Numbered from the stretch's first letter, positions 40,658 to 55,335 are shown. The stretch is DNA of 64,000 nucleotides from Deinococcus sp. QL22 (GCF_023370075.1 NZ_CP097149.1:1-64000); one strand, 5' to 3'. A program made the numbers and translations. The notes: generated by a model from the letters alone, not told the origin.

Positions 40658-42124
40658 TCAGCTTTTGGGTAATCGCGCACGCATCAGTTTGCCGACTGCG
40701 TTTCTAGGCAGGGCCGGAAGAAACGTGATCTGCTTGGGCCGCAGCGTGCGCGGCAGCAACCGGGCCAGATCGCGCTCCAGATCAGCCCGTTCAACGGTGT
40801 CCGAACCCAGCACGATGAAGGCATGAAGACATTGGCCGTATTCCGCGTCTGGTACGCCCACTACCGCGCATTCCAGAACATTGGGCAGGCAGGCAATCCG
40901 GGCTTCTATGGCTTCCGGATACACGTTTTCGCCGCCGCAAATCAGCAGATCGTCGCTTCGGCCACACAGGAACAGCAGGCCCGCCGCGCCGATTGTTCCC
41001 ATATCGCCTGTATCAAACCAAGTCTGCCGAGGCGTGAGGGTAGAACGCACCCGCAGTTGGGCCCTCTCTATTTGCACCGTCACGCCCGGCAGCACCCGCC
41101 CCACCGTGCCCGGAGCCGCCAGCAAGTGCAGGGGTGTTGCCAGCGAAATCAGGCCTGCCTCGCTGGAGCCGTACAGGTTGTACATGACGGGGCCAAATAC
41201 TTTTTGGGTGCGTTCGGGCAAGGGTGCAGAGCCGCAGATGATGGCCCGGAGTGTAGGTAAATTGGAGAGATTGGGCAGATTTAACAGGCGATGGAGGACG
41301 GTGGGAACCAGCACCAATACTTCTATCTTTTCTTGTTCCAGACAGCGCCACTGGTCTTCGGGCCTGCTCCGTGCGAACACGTACAGCGGCGCACCCATCA
41401 GCAAACTGATGCAGAGGGTTGCCAGACCATGCCCGTGAAAGAGGGGCAGAGTTAGCAGCGTGGGCGCACCCGCCCGCAGCGGCAATTGCTGAAGCAAGGC
41501 AGTGACGGTGGGCAGCAATGCCAGGGCGTTGGCCTTCCGCCGCACTACTTTAGGCGTCCCCGTACTGCCGGAAGTCAGGATAGAGATACTGCCCCGGCCA
41601 GATTGACGCCTGATTGGAACGTGTTTCGCTGAGCCAGTCAGAGTCGAAACGGGCAACAGAATGACACTGTCTAAGCTCAGAGCCTCTGCAAAAGCGTCGT
41701 CACAAATCAGCAACTCCAAGCGCTGAGACGCGCACACAGCGGCCACTTCTTCGGGGCTGAAGGTGGTATTGAGTAGTACGGCATCTAGCCCCAATCGGCC
41801 ACAGGCCAGCAGGGTCGCCACAAATGTCAGGTGATTGCGGCACAGCAGGCCCACCCGCTGAAGCCGTTCGGGGCGTCCGGCCAACTGTGCAGCGATAGCG
41901 TCAGCCCGCGCCAGCAACGCCCGGCAGGTGGTGGGGCCGTCATCATCTACCAGCGCCACAGAATCGGGTTGCCGCCGCGCCGCCCAGACCGCCAGCGTAT
42001 ACAACGAAGGGCCATATTGCACGAGTGCTGCACCAAGTTGGGCCAACGCTTGGGCAGGATGGACACCCAGTAACCCGGTTTGAGAGAGAGCCGACACCGC
42101 CGCCCGTACCTCTACCAGAGTCAC
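40658..42124 (-). CDS. AMP-forming acyl-CoA synthetase-like ligase
   Basis: 488 residues. Adenylation core: ILTSGSTGTPKVVRR (P-loop), YNLYGSSEAGLISLA, WFDTGDMGTI and C-terminal lysine in RNAVGKLMR. It activates a carboxylate with ATP, probably a fatty acid to its CoA ester. The N-terminal 80 residues are less typical. The start is GTG 42124, overlapping the SDR stop (GTGA), so it is coupled to the SDR gene. A peptide or polyketide role would need a carrier protein, which is not seen. Confidence 0.85.
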   Translation of the reverse strand: MTLVEVRAAVSALSQTGLLGVHPAQALAQLGAALVQYGPSLYTLAVWAARRQPDSVALVDDDGPTTCRALLARADAIAAQLAGRPERLQRVGLLCRNHLTFVATLLACGRLGLDAVLLNTTFSPEEVAAVCASQRLELLICDDAFAEALSLDSVILLPVSTLTGSAKHVPIRRQSGRGSISILTSGSTGTPKVVRRKANALALLPTVTALLQQLPLRAGAPTLLTLPLFHGHGLATLCISLLMGAPLYVFARSRPEDQWRCLEQEKIEVLVLVPTVLHRLLNLPNLSNLPTLRAIICGSAPLPERTQKVFGPVMYNLYGSSEAGLISLATPLHLLAAPGTVGRVLPGVTVQIERAQLRVRSTLTPRQTWFDTGDMGTIGAAGLLFLCGRSDDLLICGGENVYPEAIEARIACLPNVLECAVVGVPDAEYGQCLHAFIVLGSDTVERADLERDLARLLPRTLRPKQITFLPALPRNAVGKLMRARLPKS

Positions 42125-43020
42125 CGTTTCTGCCGTCTGGATAGCCTGAATTCCAGGGTTTCCAGACCGCTCAGCAGGTGTCCGAGTGGCCCCGGCAAGA
42201 GCAGAGCGGCCAGTTCCAGCGACTTCATCCACCAGGGCGCAACCCGTTGAACTTTGGGATACACCAGCGCGTAAGCCACAGCTTCGGCGGCCTCGTGCGG
42301 CGTGAGGGCAGGAGCGAAGCGGTAGGCGGGCGTGGGGGCGATCATGCGGGTACGCACCAGCGGCAGATACACGCTGCACACGCGCACGCCCCGGCCCCGC
42401 AGTTCTGTGCCCAGACTCTTGAACCACAGGTCGAAACCCGCCTTGCTGCTCTGATACGCCCCCCAGCGCGGCAGCGGCGGCGGGCCAGCCGACACGCTGG
42501 ACACGTTGACGATCTGCCCGCCGCCCTGCGCCACCATGCGCGGCACCAGCGCCAGCAACAGCGCCGCCGGGCCAGAAAAGTTGACGGCCAACAGGCGATC
42601 TAAATCCTGCTTCTCGCCCGATTGCAGCACGGGCCGCCGGATAGATTTGCCCGCGTTGCTGATGATGATATCTATTCGGGGGTGCGCCGCCCGAATCTGC
42701 GCAGCAACCGGGGCAAGGTCGGCAGGCTTGGAGAGGTCAAGCTCGTAGGAACTGGCTTTTCCCCCATTGGCGCGAATAGCGGTTGCCAGTTCAGCCAATT
42801 CATCGCCACTGCGGGCCAGCAACAAGACTTCGGCCCCCGCTTCGGCCAACAGTAAAGCCGCCGCTCTACCAATACCGAACGACGCGCCTGTGATGAGAAT
42901 GGTTTTGCCCGCCACTGCTTGACGGAGCTGTTCGGAGTGGCGGCAACTGGGGGCGAGAGCAGGAGGCGAGCCAGGGACACGGCCCATCTTTAGCACGGGA
43001 TGGGTGGGTTTGCTCACCAA
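42121..43020 (-). CDS. SDR-family oxidoreductase
   Basis: 299 residues. TILITGASFGIGRAAALLL is the cofactor glycine motif, IDIIISNAGKS the NAG motif, and YQSSKAGFDLW the catalytic Tyr-Lys with Ser in VSSVSAGPP. The C-terminus is hydrophobic (LELAALLLPGPLGHLLSGL) and probably membrane-attached, as in long-chain alcohol or sphingoid SDRs. The start codon is TTG 43020 or GTG 43017; a Met at 42987 is also possible. Paired with an acyl-CoA ligase, it may act on a fatty substrate. Confidence 0.87.
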   Translation of the reverse strand: MVSKPTHPVLKMGRVPGSPPALAPSCRHSEQLRQAVAGKTILITGASFGIGRAAALLLAEAGAEVLLLARSGDELAELATAIRANGGKASSYELDLSKPADLAPVAAQIRAAHPRIDIIISNAGKSIRRPVLQSGEKQDLDRLLAVNFSGPAALLLALVPRMVAQGGGQIVNVSSVSAGPPPLPRWGAYQSSKAGFDLWFKSLGTELRGRGVRVCSVYLPLVRTRMIAPTPAYRFAPALTPHEAAEAVAYALVYPKVQRVAPWWMKSLELAALLLPGPLGHLLSGLETLEFRLSRRQKR

Positions 43021-43094
43021 GTTGGAATGACAACGCCCGCCTTCATCCCGAATGGGGCGAGGGCAGGCGCAGAAAGGACAGGTTCGTGTGAGGC

Positions 43095-44672
<1,578 letters not shown>

Positions 44673-44836
44673 AAGTCCTCCGGGAGTACGCGCCGGAAAA
44701 CCTGTCGCCGCTAGGTTCAACCTAGAGAGCAGTCGGGCGGCAGCGCGTCACAATCACGTATTCTACCCGGTTTTGTTGCCCCAACTGAAGCGGGGGTTAC
44801 GGCTGGGGAGGCTGGATTGGGCTAGGGGCGGCAGAG

Positions 44837-45208
44837 CTAGGCGGTTGGGCCTTGCTGTGCTTCGGCGGCCTGCGCCTCTGCTGGCGCACCTTTACCTGAT
44901 TTGATAGGTCTAAATTTGAAGCCAGTGGCCTTGATGGGTTTGGACTTTACTGCTTTGGCTTTGGCCGCCACCTGAGTCTGTAGCGGGGCTATACGCGAGG
45001 CGGGTCGCCAGGCACTCGCCACAAAAAACACGATGCCCGCCAGTACGCCCGTAAACGCCAGGTACCACAACAGCCGCCCCAGCACGCCCGCCGCACCGAC
45101 GACGAACACGCCGAGGCCCACCAGCACCTGTCCGGCCAGCCACACCAGCGCCAGCGCGGTTACTGCCAGCAAAATGACGCCCAGCAGGGCAAAGAGAAGG
45201 CGGGTCAT
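44837..45208 (-). CDS. small membrane protein with basic tail
   Basis: 123 residues. Two hydrophobic segments at about 4-26 (LLFALLGVILLAVTALALVW) and 28-65, then from residue 66 a basic region (AKAKAVKSKPIKATGFKFRP) and a Gln/Ala end. The C-terminal basic tail faces the cytoplasm by the positive-inside rule. No family recognised. The start ATG has no clear ribosome site in CTCCCCCC-rich upstream sequence. Confidence 0.65.
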   Translation of the reverse strand: MTRLLFALLGVILLAVTALALVWLAGQVLVGLGVFVVGAAGVLGRLLWYLAFTGVLAGIVFFVASAWRPASRIAPLQTQVAAKAKAVKSKPIKATGFKFRPIKSGKGAPAEAQAAEAQQGPTA

Positions 45209-45254
45209 GGGGGGAGTATAGGGTTTTGGCGTCAGGGGCGGCGGGCGGTGTAAG

Positions 45255-45310
45255 CGGCTAGGGGGCTTTGTCTAAGGGTCTAGGGTCTAAGCGTCTAAGG
45301 AAAGCCAAGA
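45255..45310 (-). repeat. intergenic repeat family A, copy 3 (reverse)
   Basis: Tandem units visible: GTCTAAGG, GTCTAGG, GTCTAAGC, GTCTAAGG at 45270-45300. Confidence 0.6.
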
Positions 45311-45384
45311 AGGGCAGGGGCAAGCGCTGGCGCTCACTCAACCCCTCCCAACCTCCCCTCTCAAGGGTGAGGAGCTAAACCAAG

Positions 45385-45446
45385 CTCTCTGCCCTTAGCT
45401 GTTTCCCTCGCCCCTTGTGGGACTGGAACAGCTACGAAGCAGAGAG
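45385..45446. repeat. palindromic element upstream of small membrane gene
   Basis: CTCTCTGC then AGCTGTTTCC pairs with GGAACAGCT then GCAGAGAG, with an internal loop on each side. It is framed by CCCTC/GAGGG runs. Confidence 0.45.
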
Positions 45447-45566
45447 GGGCGCTGCACCGCAGCAGGGTGAGGGGCCACCCAGTAACCGCCCCACCCCCCG
45501 CCAACCCAAAAAGAGAGCCGAAGCACCCGGCCCCGGCTCTCCCCTTCGCTACGCTGGTGCTACAGC

Positions 45567-46823
<1,257 letters not shown>

Positions 46824-46918
46824 TTCAGAGAGCAATGTAGCGTGCCGGGGATGAGTGCCGCCGAAATGGGCCTGTTACCGCATAAGTTTAGACGCAGTTC
46901 AAAATTTTGGCTGGGGAG

Positions 46919-46972
46919 AATTCCGTTCTCAGACCTTGGGACTCTCGACCCTCAGACGCCCTTCCTGCGCCG
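46919..46972 (+). repeat. intergenic repeat family A, copy 4
   Basis: TTCTCAGACCTTGGGACTCT then CGACCCTCAGACGCCC, in the divergent region between icd and the stress-type protein. Confidence 0.5.
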
Positions 46973-47094
46973 CCTACCCCACCGAAGATAACGGTCTGCT
47001 GGGATTCTCCTCATACGAACTCAGCGGGGCAGGCGCAAGCTGGACAGACCCGAATGCACCAACTGGGAATCCAAACCACAGGAGGTCTACACAC

Positions 47095-47343
47095 ATGAGT
47101 GAAGACAAAAGTACGCTAGGGAATATGGTGGACGCCGCCAAGGCCAAGATCAACGAGGGTGCAGACCGCGCCCGCGCCGCAGGACACGATCTGGCCAGCC
47201 ATGTCGGGAGCAATCCTGCCGAGAACGCTATGGACAAGGCCCAGGCCACAGAAGACCGTGCCAAGGCCGAACTCCATAACCGCCAGGCCAATGCCGAGTA
47301 CACCGAAGGCAAAAGCGAAGCGAAAGACGGCGACGGGCGCTAA
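47095..47343 (+). CDS. small hydrophilic LEA-like stress protein
   Basis: 82 residues, highly charged, no Cys or Trp, one Tyr. Helical segments with alternating charge: MVDAAKAKINEGADRARAAG and ENAMDKAQATEDRAKAELHN. Such proteins protect against desiccation or freezing in Deinococcus and other bacteria; this is inference from composition. GGAGGT lies 8 nt upstream of ATG 47095. An in-frame 80-residue extension from 46855 is rejected: it spans a repeat. A strong terminator follows at 47377. Confidence 0.82.
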   Translation: MSEDKSTLGNMVDAAKAKINEGADRARAAGHDLASHVGSNPAENAMDKAQATEDRAKAELHNRQANAEYTEGKSEAKDGDGR

Positions 47344-47376
47344 CCGCCAACACCACATTCTCTAGCCAGCCTCAGC

Positions 47377-47419
47377 GCAGGCGTTCAGAGCCATCAAGCT
47401 CCTGAGCGTCTGCTTTTTT
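47377..47419 (+). terminator. intrinsic terminator after the LEA-like gene
   Basis: GCAGGCGTTCAGAGC and GCTCCTGAGCGTCTGC form a 14-bp stem with one bulge, followed by TTTTTT. Confidence 0.9.
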
Positions 47420-47488
47420 GCTGCCCCATGCCTGAGCAGGCCACACTTTTTCATCCCGAAGCTTGCCCACCCCCGTAAACTGCCGGGC

Positions 47489-48416
<928 letters not shown>

Positions 48417-48424
<8 letters not shown>

Positions 48425-49361
48425 GCAACCCACCACCACACCGCCGCAGCGCCGGGCCGCCACCGCACAGGAAACGGCGCACGTGGCGTCCGGCCTCCGC
48501 TCCCGCCGCAAGCGCAAGAACTTGCTGATCAACGCCTTCGCCTACCTCGTGCTGGCCCTGATCGCGCTGATCATGCTCTATCCCTTTTACTGGACACTGA
48601 TTACCAGTTTCGAGCCGACGGGCAACATCTATCAGGCCAAGCTGTGGCCTTCGGGCTGGAGCCTCAAAAACTATGTCGAAGTGTTTCAGGGCACCACCGT
48701 TCCGTTCTGGCGCATGGCCCTCAACAGCGTTATCATCTGCACGCTGGGCGTCACCCTGACGGTGGGATTCGCGGCGCTGGCGGCCTATCCGCTCGCCAAA
48801 ATGCGCTTTCCTGGCCGCGACCTGATCTTTTACGCCATCCTGACCCTGATGGTGCTGCCCAACGAGGCGGGCCTGATCGTCAACTATTCCACCACCGTGA
48901 ACCTGGGGCTGCTGCGCCAGGACAATGCCGTGCTGAACGTACTGGCGCAGTACGCCGCGGTGGTTCTGCCGGGGCTGGCGTCCATTGTGGGCCTGTTCCT
49001 GATCCGGCAGGCGTACCTCGGCGTGCCGATGGAACTGATCGAAGCCGCCCGCATAGACGGCGCAAAAGAACTGACCATCTGGCGGCGCGTGATGCTGCCG
49101 CTGGCGCTGCCGACCATCGTCGCCTTCTCGATTCTGGAATTCGTGGCCTACTGGAATTCCTTTCTGTGGGCGCGAATCGTGCTGCGCGATAAGGAACTGC
49201 TGCCGCTGTCGGCGGGCCTGCTGGAACTCAGCGGGACGTTCAGCACCAATAGCCGCGCCGTCATGGCAGGCGCAGTGCTGACCATCCTGCCCATTCTGAT
49301 CGTGTTCGCCTTCGGGCAAAAATACTTTATGAAGGGGATCGAGGGCGCGGTGAAAGGGTGA
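48417..49361 (+). CDS. sugar ABC transporter permease (UgpE/MalG-like)
   Basis: 314 residues. Six spans, with the EAA-type loop ELIEAARIDGAKELTIWRRV (about 205-224). It overlaps the preceding permease by 8 nt, so both are made together. The N-terminal 40 residues are polar and basic. In related importers the pair works with a periplasmic binding protein, not encoded here. A family B repeat with a perfect hairpin follows before the next gene. Confidence 0.9.
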
Positions 49362-49395
49362 GTGCAATTCCGGTTCAAAGATGTGAGGAACAGCT

Positions 49396-49493
49396 TGAAA
49401 TCCGAGTGAAGCGAGGAGGGAAAGGGGCGGGTTTCGGGAACCGGACGACCCTTCGGCGCTTTTCCGAAGGGTCGGAAAGTGGACGAACTCCGG
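49396..49493 (+). repeat. intergenic repeat family B, copy 2, with hairpin insert
   Basis: AATCCGAGTGAAGCGAGGAGGG, then TTTCGGGAA, and GTGGACGAACTCCGG, as in copy 1 at 23590. Between the last two lies about 39 bp absent from copy 1, holding a perfect 11-bp stem (CGACCCTTCGG/CCGAAGGGTCG, 49446-49474). Confidence 0.55.
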
Positions 49494-49500
49494 TGATCTC

Positions 49501-50882
<1,382 letters not shown>

Positions 50883-50886
<4 letters not shown>

Positions 50887-51458
50887 GCAGAGCGGCAGAT
50901 TTGAAAACGCAGCGGGCCTACCAGATTTTGCCGCAGGACGACGCCCGGTTTACGCCTCAGATCGGGGCACTCGTGGAGATGCTGCACTATGCCCGCCTCA
51001 CCACCCTGCATGACGTGGCAGGCCTGACCGCAGAGCAACTGGACGCCGTTCCCGCTGGTTTCGGCAACTCGGTGGGGATGCTGCTGGCGCATATCGCCGC
51101 CGTTCACCGCATCTATCACGGGCTGTCGTTTGAGGGCTGGGACGTGTTTGAGGATGAGGCTTACGCTCCCCACCGACTGGCGCTGGACTTGGGTGCGGCG
51201 GCCCGCGAGCACATCCGGGGTCACGAACTGGGGCACTATCTGGCCGAACTGGAAGCGGCCTCGGCCCTGACTTTGGACGGCTTGGCAGCGCGGGACGATG
51301 CGTGGCTGGCGTCCGATCTGGTGATGGGCGGGACTGTTCAGATGAACCACCACTGGGCCTGGTTCCATGTAATGGAAGATGAGGTGAACCACCGGGGCCA
51401 GATTCGGCTGATTCTGAACATCGTTGCGCCTAAAGTGAAGGCGGGGGAAGCGACTTGA
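50883..51458 (+). CDS. DinB-family metal-binding helical protein
   Basis: 191 residues. Four-helix DinB/YfiT fold: MLLAHIAAVHRIYHG and the C-terminal NHHWAWFHVMEDEVNHRGQI with the typical metal-binding histidines. Related proteins bind Ni/Zn and act in bacillithiol or other thiol transfer, though most are uncharacterised; Deinococcus has many. Start and stop overlap both neighbours (ATGA and TTGA), so it is made as part of the operon. Confidence 0.85.
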
Positions 51459-51967
51459 GCGGCGAACTGCTGATTCGCCATGCCAAAGCGGCTGGTCAAG
51501 CGCCGGGTGCACCCCTAACGCCGGAAGGTGTGGAGCAGGCCGCACAACTGGCAGAAAGCCTGTCTGGAAGCGGTATAACCCGCATCGTGAGTAGCCCTTG
51601 GCAGCGGGCGGTAGACACAGCGGGGCCACTGGCAGGGCGGCTGGGCTTGCCCGTGAAGACCGATGAGCGCCTGACAGAACGGGTGCTGAGCGGCCGGGAT
51701 ATGGTGTACTGGCAAACGGCACTGAAGCTCAGCTTCCGTATTCCCGCTCTAGCTCTGCCCGGTGGTGAATCCGGCCACACCGCCCGCACCCGCATTCTGG
51801 CCGCACTGAACGACGCCCGCGATCCGGCGGGAGTGACCGCAATCGTCACGCACGGCAATCTGATGGCGCTCGCGCTGGGGCTGGATTTTGACGGCTGGGC
51901 AGGCCTACGCAACCCAGATGTGTGGGTGTGGAATGCTGAAGCCTCCGCACGCTGGGAACCCGCATGA
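51455..51967 (+). CDS. histidine-phosphatase-family protein
   Basis: 170 residues, short for the family. Phosphoglycerate-mutase-like site: LLIRHAKA (RH motif) at 6-13, SSPWQRAVDTAGPL, and VTHGNLMAL with the second His. Phosphate removal from a small molecule is likely. The start is TTG 51455, overlapping the DinB stop (TTGA). The stop overlaps the hydrolase ATG. Confidence 0.83.
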   Translation: MSGELLIRHAKAAGQAPGAPLTPEGVEQAAQLAESLSGSGITRIVSSPWQRAVDTAGPLAGRLGLPVKTDERLTERVLSGRDMVYWQTALKLSFRIPALALPGGESGHTARTRILAALNDARDPAGVTAIVTHGNLMALALGLDFDGWAGLRNPDVWVWNAEASARWEPA

Positions 51968-52788
51968 CCCGCGCATTCTCGCCCACCGACCCACACGCCA
52001 CGCCCCTGCACGGCCACACGCCCTACCAGATCGAGCGCCGTGTGCTGGCGGGCGTCCCGTGTCTGATCGAATGTCCCGTAGACGGGGTGGAGATTCGCGC
52101 GCTCTGCATCGTCTATCACGGCGCTTGGGCCGCCAAAGAGGGCAAATTGGGCGTGTATTCGGCGCTGGTGGCGCGTGGCGTGGCGATGGTCATTCCAGAT
52201 GCGGCATTACACGGAGAACGGCAAAGCGATACTCCACCCAGTCTGAACGCCCGCGAATACGTCTGGGAGAGCGTGAGGCGCACAGTGGCCGAAGCCTCAG
52301 CCCTGATTGACGCGTTGGGAGACCTGTTTGGCCCGCGCCTTGCATATATGCGCCCGATGTGGGTGGTGGGCAGCAGTATGGGCGGCTACGTGGCGCAAAC
52401 GCTGATGCAGACCGAGCGGCGCGTCTCGCGTGTGGCGGCCCTGATCACGTCGGGCGTGTGGGCAGAGCCGGAAGTGCGGCAGCCGGAATTGGTGGCTTTT
52501 CTGGACGCTTACCGACCCGTGACGCACTCAGGCCAAGCCGCACCGATTCCCTTCCTGCTGGCCAGTGGCGAGGCCGACCCGACCTTTCCGTTGGCTGCCC
52601 ACCACGCGCCCACTGCCGCTGCCTACCGCGAAGCCTATGCACAGGCCGGAGCCGCGCATCAGTTGCACGAGGCGACTTTTGCAGGCGTGGGCCACTACAC
52701 CAGCGTGGGGATGCGCGATCATGTCTTGCGGTTCTTTCTGGCAGACCCAAACTTTCTGACAGACTTTCCGGCAGAATCGGACGCGTGA
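51964..52788 (+). CDS. alpha/beta hydrolase
   Basis: 274 residues. Nucleophile elbow GSSMGGYVAQTL (about 137-148), oxyanion region VYHGAWAAKEG (about 49-59), and the late acid and His in DPTFPLAAHH and FAGVGHYTS. Esterase or peptidase type. The ATG overlaps the phosphatase stop and the stop overlaps the DUF4127 GTG, so it is embedded in the operon. Substrate unknown. Confidence 0.85.
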   Translation: MTRAFSPTDPHATPLHGHTPYQIERRVLAGVPCLIECPVDGVEIRALCIVYHGAWAAKEGKLGVYSALVARGVAMVIPDAALHGERQSDTPPSLNAREYVWESVRRTVAEASALIDALGDLFGPRLAYMRPMWVVGSSMGGYVAQTLMQTERRVSRVAALITSGVWAEPEVRQPELVAFLDAYRPVTHSGQAAPIPFLLASGEADPTFPLAAHHAPTAAAYREAYAQAGAAHQLHEATFAGVGHYTSVGMRDHVLRFFLADPNFLTDFPAESDA

Positions 52789-54296
52789 CCCGCCTGCTCC
52801 TCATTCCGCCCGATACGCGCCCGCCCACGCTGGCGCACCCGCTGCAACTGGCCCGTATGACTGGGGCCACGGTGGAAGTACCGCCTGCTGAGGCTTTGCC
52901 CCACTTCTTCACCCCCGGCAACACGGCCACACTGCGAACTTGGCTGCTGGACAACGCGGCGCAGGCCGACGCCCTGATTGTCTGCCTGGAAACCCTGTGC
53001 CTGGGCGGCATGATTCCGGCGCGGCGCGTGTCAGACAGGTTGGATGTGGCCCTGGAGCGGCTGGACGTGCTGCGGGAAGCACGGGCGCTGAATCCTGACC
53101 TGCACATTTACGCGCACGGTGTGGTGGTGCGGGTGGCACACGATAACGACCCACACGAAGAAAAGGAGTATTACGGCGAGTGGGGGCAGGGGCTGCGGGC
53201 CTATTCGGTGGCAGCAGACCGACACGCGCGGCACGGCGAGACCGAACGGGACGCCCTGACTGCTGCCCGCGCTGGCCTGCCTCCGCACATTCTGGCCGAC
53301 TGGGTGGGCACGCGGGAGCGCAACCGCGCCTTACATCTGCACGCGCTGGACTTGCTGGCAGCGGGCGTGCTGACCCACCTCAGCGTAACGCTGGACGACA
53401 CCAGCGAATATGGCTTGGCCGCCCTGGATCGCCGGATGTTGGAAGCCCGCGCCGATGCCCTAGGCGTGTGGGCGCGGTTCGACTGTTACCCCGGAGCCGA
53501 CGAGGTGCCGTGTGCGCTGTTGACACGGGCACTGAGGCGCGGCCTGCCCCCGGCGCGGGCGTGGGTGCGCTACAGCGGCACACTGGGCGCGGGCGCAGGC
53601 CTGATCTACGAAGACCGTCCGGCAGGAGAATTGGTGCGGGCACACCTGCGGGGCGCGGGGTGCATGCTGGCCGACAGCGCAGGTGACGCCGATTTTGTGC
53701 TGGCTGTGAACACGCCGGGGCTGCGGCAGGCCAACCTTCAGCCCGATTTTGCCACGGTAGACACGCCGCACCGCCACCTGCCCGCCTTTGTAGACGGTCT
53801 TCAGGCCGATCTGGAGGCGGGCAGGGCCGTCACGTTGGCCGATATCGCCTATCCCAACGGAGCCGAGCGGCGGCTGTGGACGCTGATGCAGCCGCTCTCG
53901 CTGGCAAAGTTAGCGGGTTTCAGTGCGTGGAATACGGCGGGCAATACGCTGGGCAGCGCGGTGGCGTTTGGGGCGCTGGCGGCACAGGTCAGCGATAAAG
54001 CCGCGCACACCGAGGCCGTGTTTTCCCGCGTGGTAGACGATGTGCTGTATCAGGCTTACGCCCGCGCCGAGGTTCGCGGCCACCTCGGTAGTCCCAGTCC
54101 CTACGACTTGGGAGAAGCCAGAGCCGACGCCGAGGCCAGGTTACAAGAACTGATCGCGCCGCGTATTCAGGCCGTGTGGGACAGACATTGGGGCAAATCG
54201 GGTCTGAGGCTCGAGCTTGGGCAGGCACACCTGAGCTGGCCGAGGCTGTTTACAGGCGTGTTTCCGTTGGCGGTCAGTCACACTGGGGAAACATGA
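52785..54296 (+). CDS. DUF4127-family protein
   Basis: 503 residues starting at GTG 52785 (GTGA overlap). Features of the family: RLLLIPPDTRPPTLAHPLQL at the start, CLETLCLGGMIPARR, TLDDTSEYGLAALDRR, IYEDRPAGELVRAHLRGAG and a C-terminal FSAWNTAGNTLGSAVAFGAL. Probably a soluble, multi-domain protein of unknown function; the many conserved Asp/Asn/His residues hint at an enzyme. It lies next to a sugar transporter and a ROK kinase, so a carbohydrate role is inferred. Confidence 0.82.
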   Translation: MTRLLLIPPDTRPPTLAHPLQLARMTGATVEVPPAEALPHFFTPGNTATLRTWLLDNAAQADALIVCLETLCLGGMIPARRVSDRLDVALERLDVLREARALNPDLHIYAHGVVVRVAHDNDPHEEKEYYGEWGQGLRAYSVAADRHARHGETERDALTAARAGLPPHILADWVGTRERNRALHLHALDLLAAGVLTHLSVTLDDTSEYGLAALDRRMLEARADALGVWARFDCYPGADEVPCALLTRALRRGLPPARAWVRYSGTLGAGAGLIYEDRPAGELVRAHLRGAGCMLADSAGDADFVLAVNTPGLRQANLQPDFATVDTPHRHLPAFVDGLQADLEAGRAVTLADIAYPNGAERRLWTLMQPLSLAKLAGFSAWNTAGNTLGSAVAFGALAAQVSDKAAHTEAVFSRVVDDVLYQAYARAEVRGHLGSPSPYDLGEARADAEARLQELIAPRIQAVWDRHWGKSGLRLELGQAHLSWPRLFTGVFPLAVSHTGET

Positions 54297-55186
54297 TGAC
54301 CACTTCTCCCCCACTCCTCGCGCTAGACATCGGCGGAACGTCCATGCGGGCGGCCCTGATTCAGAACGGCCAGATCACCGAACGCCGCGAAGCCCGGACG
54401 CCCAAACCGAGCACGCCCGACGCCCTGATTGCTGCTGCCACCGAATTGGCCGCGCCGCTGGCCGCACACGCCATCGCGCTCGGTGTGGCCTGTGCGGGCG
54501 CAGTCGCGGGCGGACGGGTCACCGCTACCGCCGTCCACACGTTTCCAGGCTGGACAGATGTGGCCCTGGCCGAACGCCTGAGTGTAGGGTTAGGCCTCCC
54601 CTGCGCCGCCCTGAACGATGCCCGCGCCGCCGCGTGGGGCGAGTGGGCTGCCGGAGCGGGCCGGGGCACACCGGAATTTATGTTTATTACAGTCAGCACA
54701 GGCGTGGGCGCGGGGCTGGTGCTGGGCGGGCGGCTGCATCTGGCGGGCAATGGGCTGGACGCCGAATTGGGCTTTGTGAGCGTGCCTGCTGCGTGGCAAC
54801 CGGGGGAAGAAGTGCCGCCGCTGGGCCGATTGGGGCCACTGGAATTTGAAAGCAGCGGCACGGCGTTGGGTGGGCAAGCGCAGCTTTTGGGCTTTGCCGA
54901 TGCCCGCGCCCTGTGCGACGCCGCAGAGGTGGGAAATCTGCAAGCGGAAGCCGTCTACACCCGCTCGGCAGCGTTGATGGCGTGGAAAATAGCCGATATC
55001 GCCGCCTTGTTGGGCGTTACGCGGGTGGCACTGGGCGGCAGCGTGGGCCTGCGCCCCGGCTACCTTACACGGGTGCAGGCCAGTCTTGCGCTCTTTCCCG
55101 CCCGCTATCAACCCAAAGTGGTTCACGCCGAATTGGGGGCCGATGCAGGCTTGATCGGCGCGGCGCTCTGGGCGGGGCGAGGTTAA
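54293..55186 (+). CDS. ROK-family sugar kinase-like protein
   Basis: 297 residues. LALDIGGTSMRAALIQ is the phosphate-1 motif, ALNDARAAAWGEW holds the catalytic Asp, and VSTGVGAGLVLGGRLH is phosphate-2. The usual ROK zinc segment (ELGH then several Cys) is degenerate: the region reads DAELGFVSVPAAWQ with no cysteines. So it may phosphorylate a sugar or N-acyl sugar without the zinc fold, or have lost activity. It overlaps DUF4127 by ATGA and is the last gene of the operon. Confidence 0.82.
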   Translation: MMTTSPPLLALDIGGTSMRAALIQNGQITERREARTPKPSTPDALIAAATELAAPLAAHAIALGVACAGAVAGGRVTATAVHTFPGWTDVALAERLSVGLGLPCAALNDARAAAWGEWAAGAGRGTPEFMFITVSTGVGAGLVLGGRLHLAGNGLDAELGFVSVPAAWQPGEEVPPLGRLGPLEFESSGTALGGQAQLLGFADARALCDAAEVGNLQAEAVYTRSAALMAWKIADIAALLGVTRVALGGSVGLRPGYLTRVQASLALFPARYQPKVVHAELGADAGLIGAALWAGRG

Positions 55187-55236
55187 GGGGAAGGGTTTCT
55201 AAGGGTCAAGGGGCTAAAGAAAGGCAAAAAGGGAGA
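55186..55236 (-). repeat. intergenic repeat family A, copy 5 (reverse)
   Basis: Degenerate GTTAAGGGG, TTTCTAAGGGTCAAGG and GGGCTAAAG units between the convergent ROK and HD-GYP genes. Confidence 0.4.
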
Positions 55237-55335
55237 CCGAGTGCCCGCCATTCCTGGTTCACACACCGCTCAGTGACACACCCAATACTCTCCAGTTCTA
55301 AAGCCTGCCCGGACTTCCCCACCTCGTAACCGCTC

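Larger units (their letters stand above)
45209..45566. other. 358-bp repeat-rich intergenic region
   Basis: No gene. It holds a reverse family A repeat (45255-45310), a hairpin element (45385-45446), and C-rich runs on both sides. Confidence 0.6.

Noticed and set aside
46855..47094. Extension upstream of the LEA-like protein
   Set aside because: It would translate the family A repeat and lacks the strong GGAGGT site at the chosen ATG.
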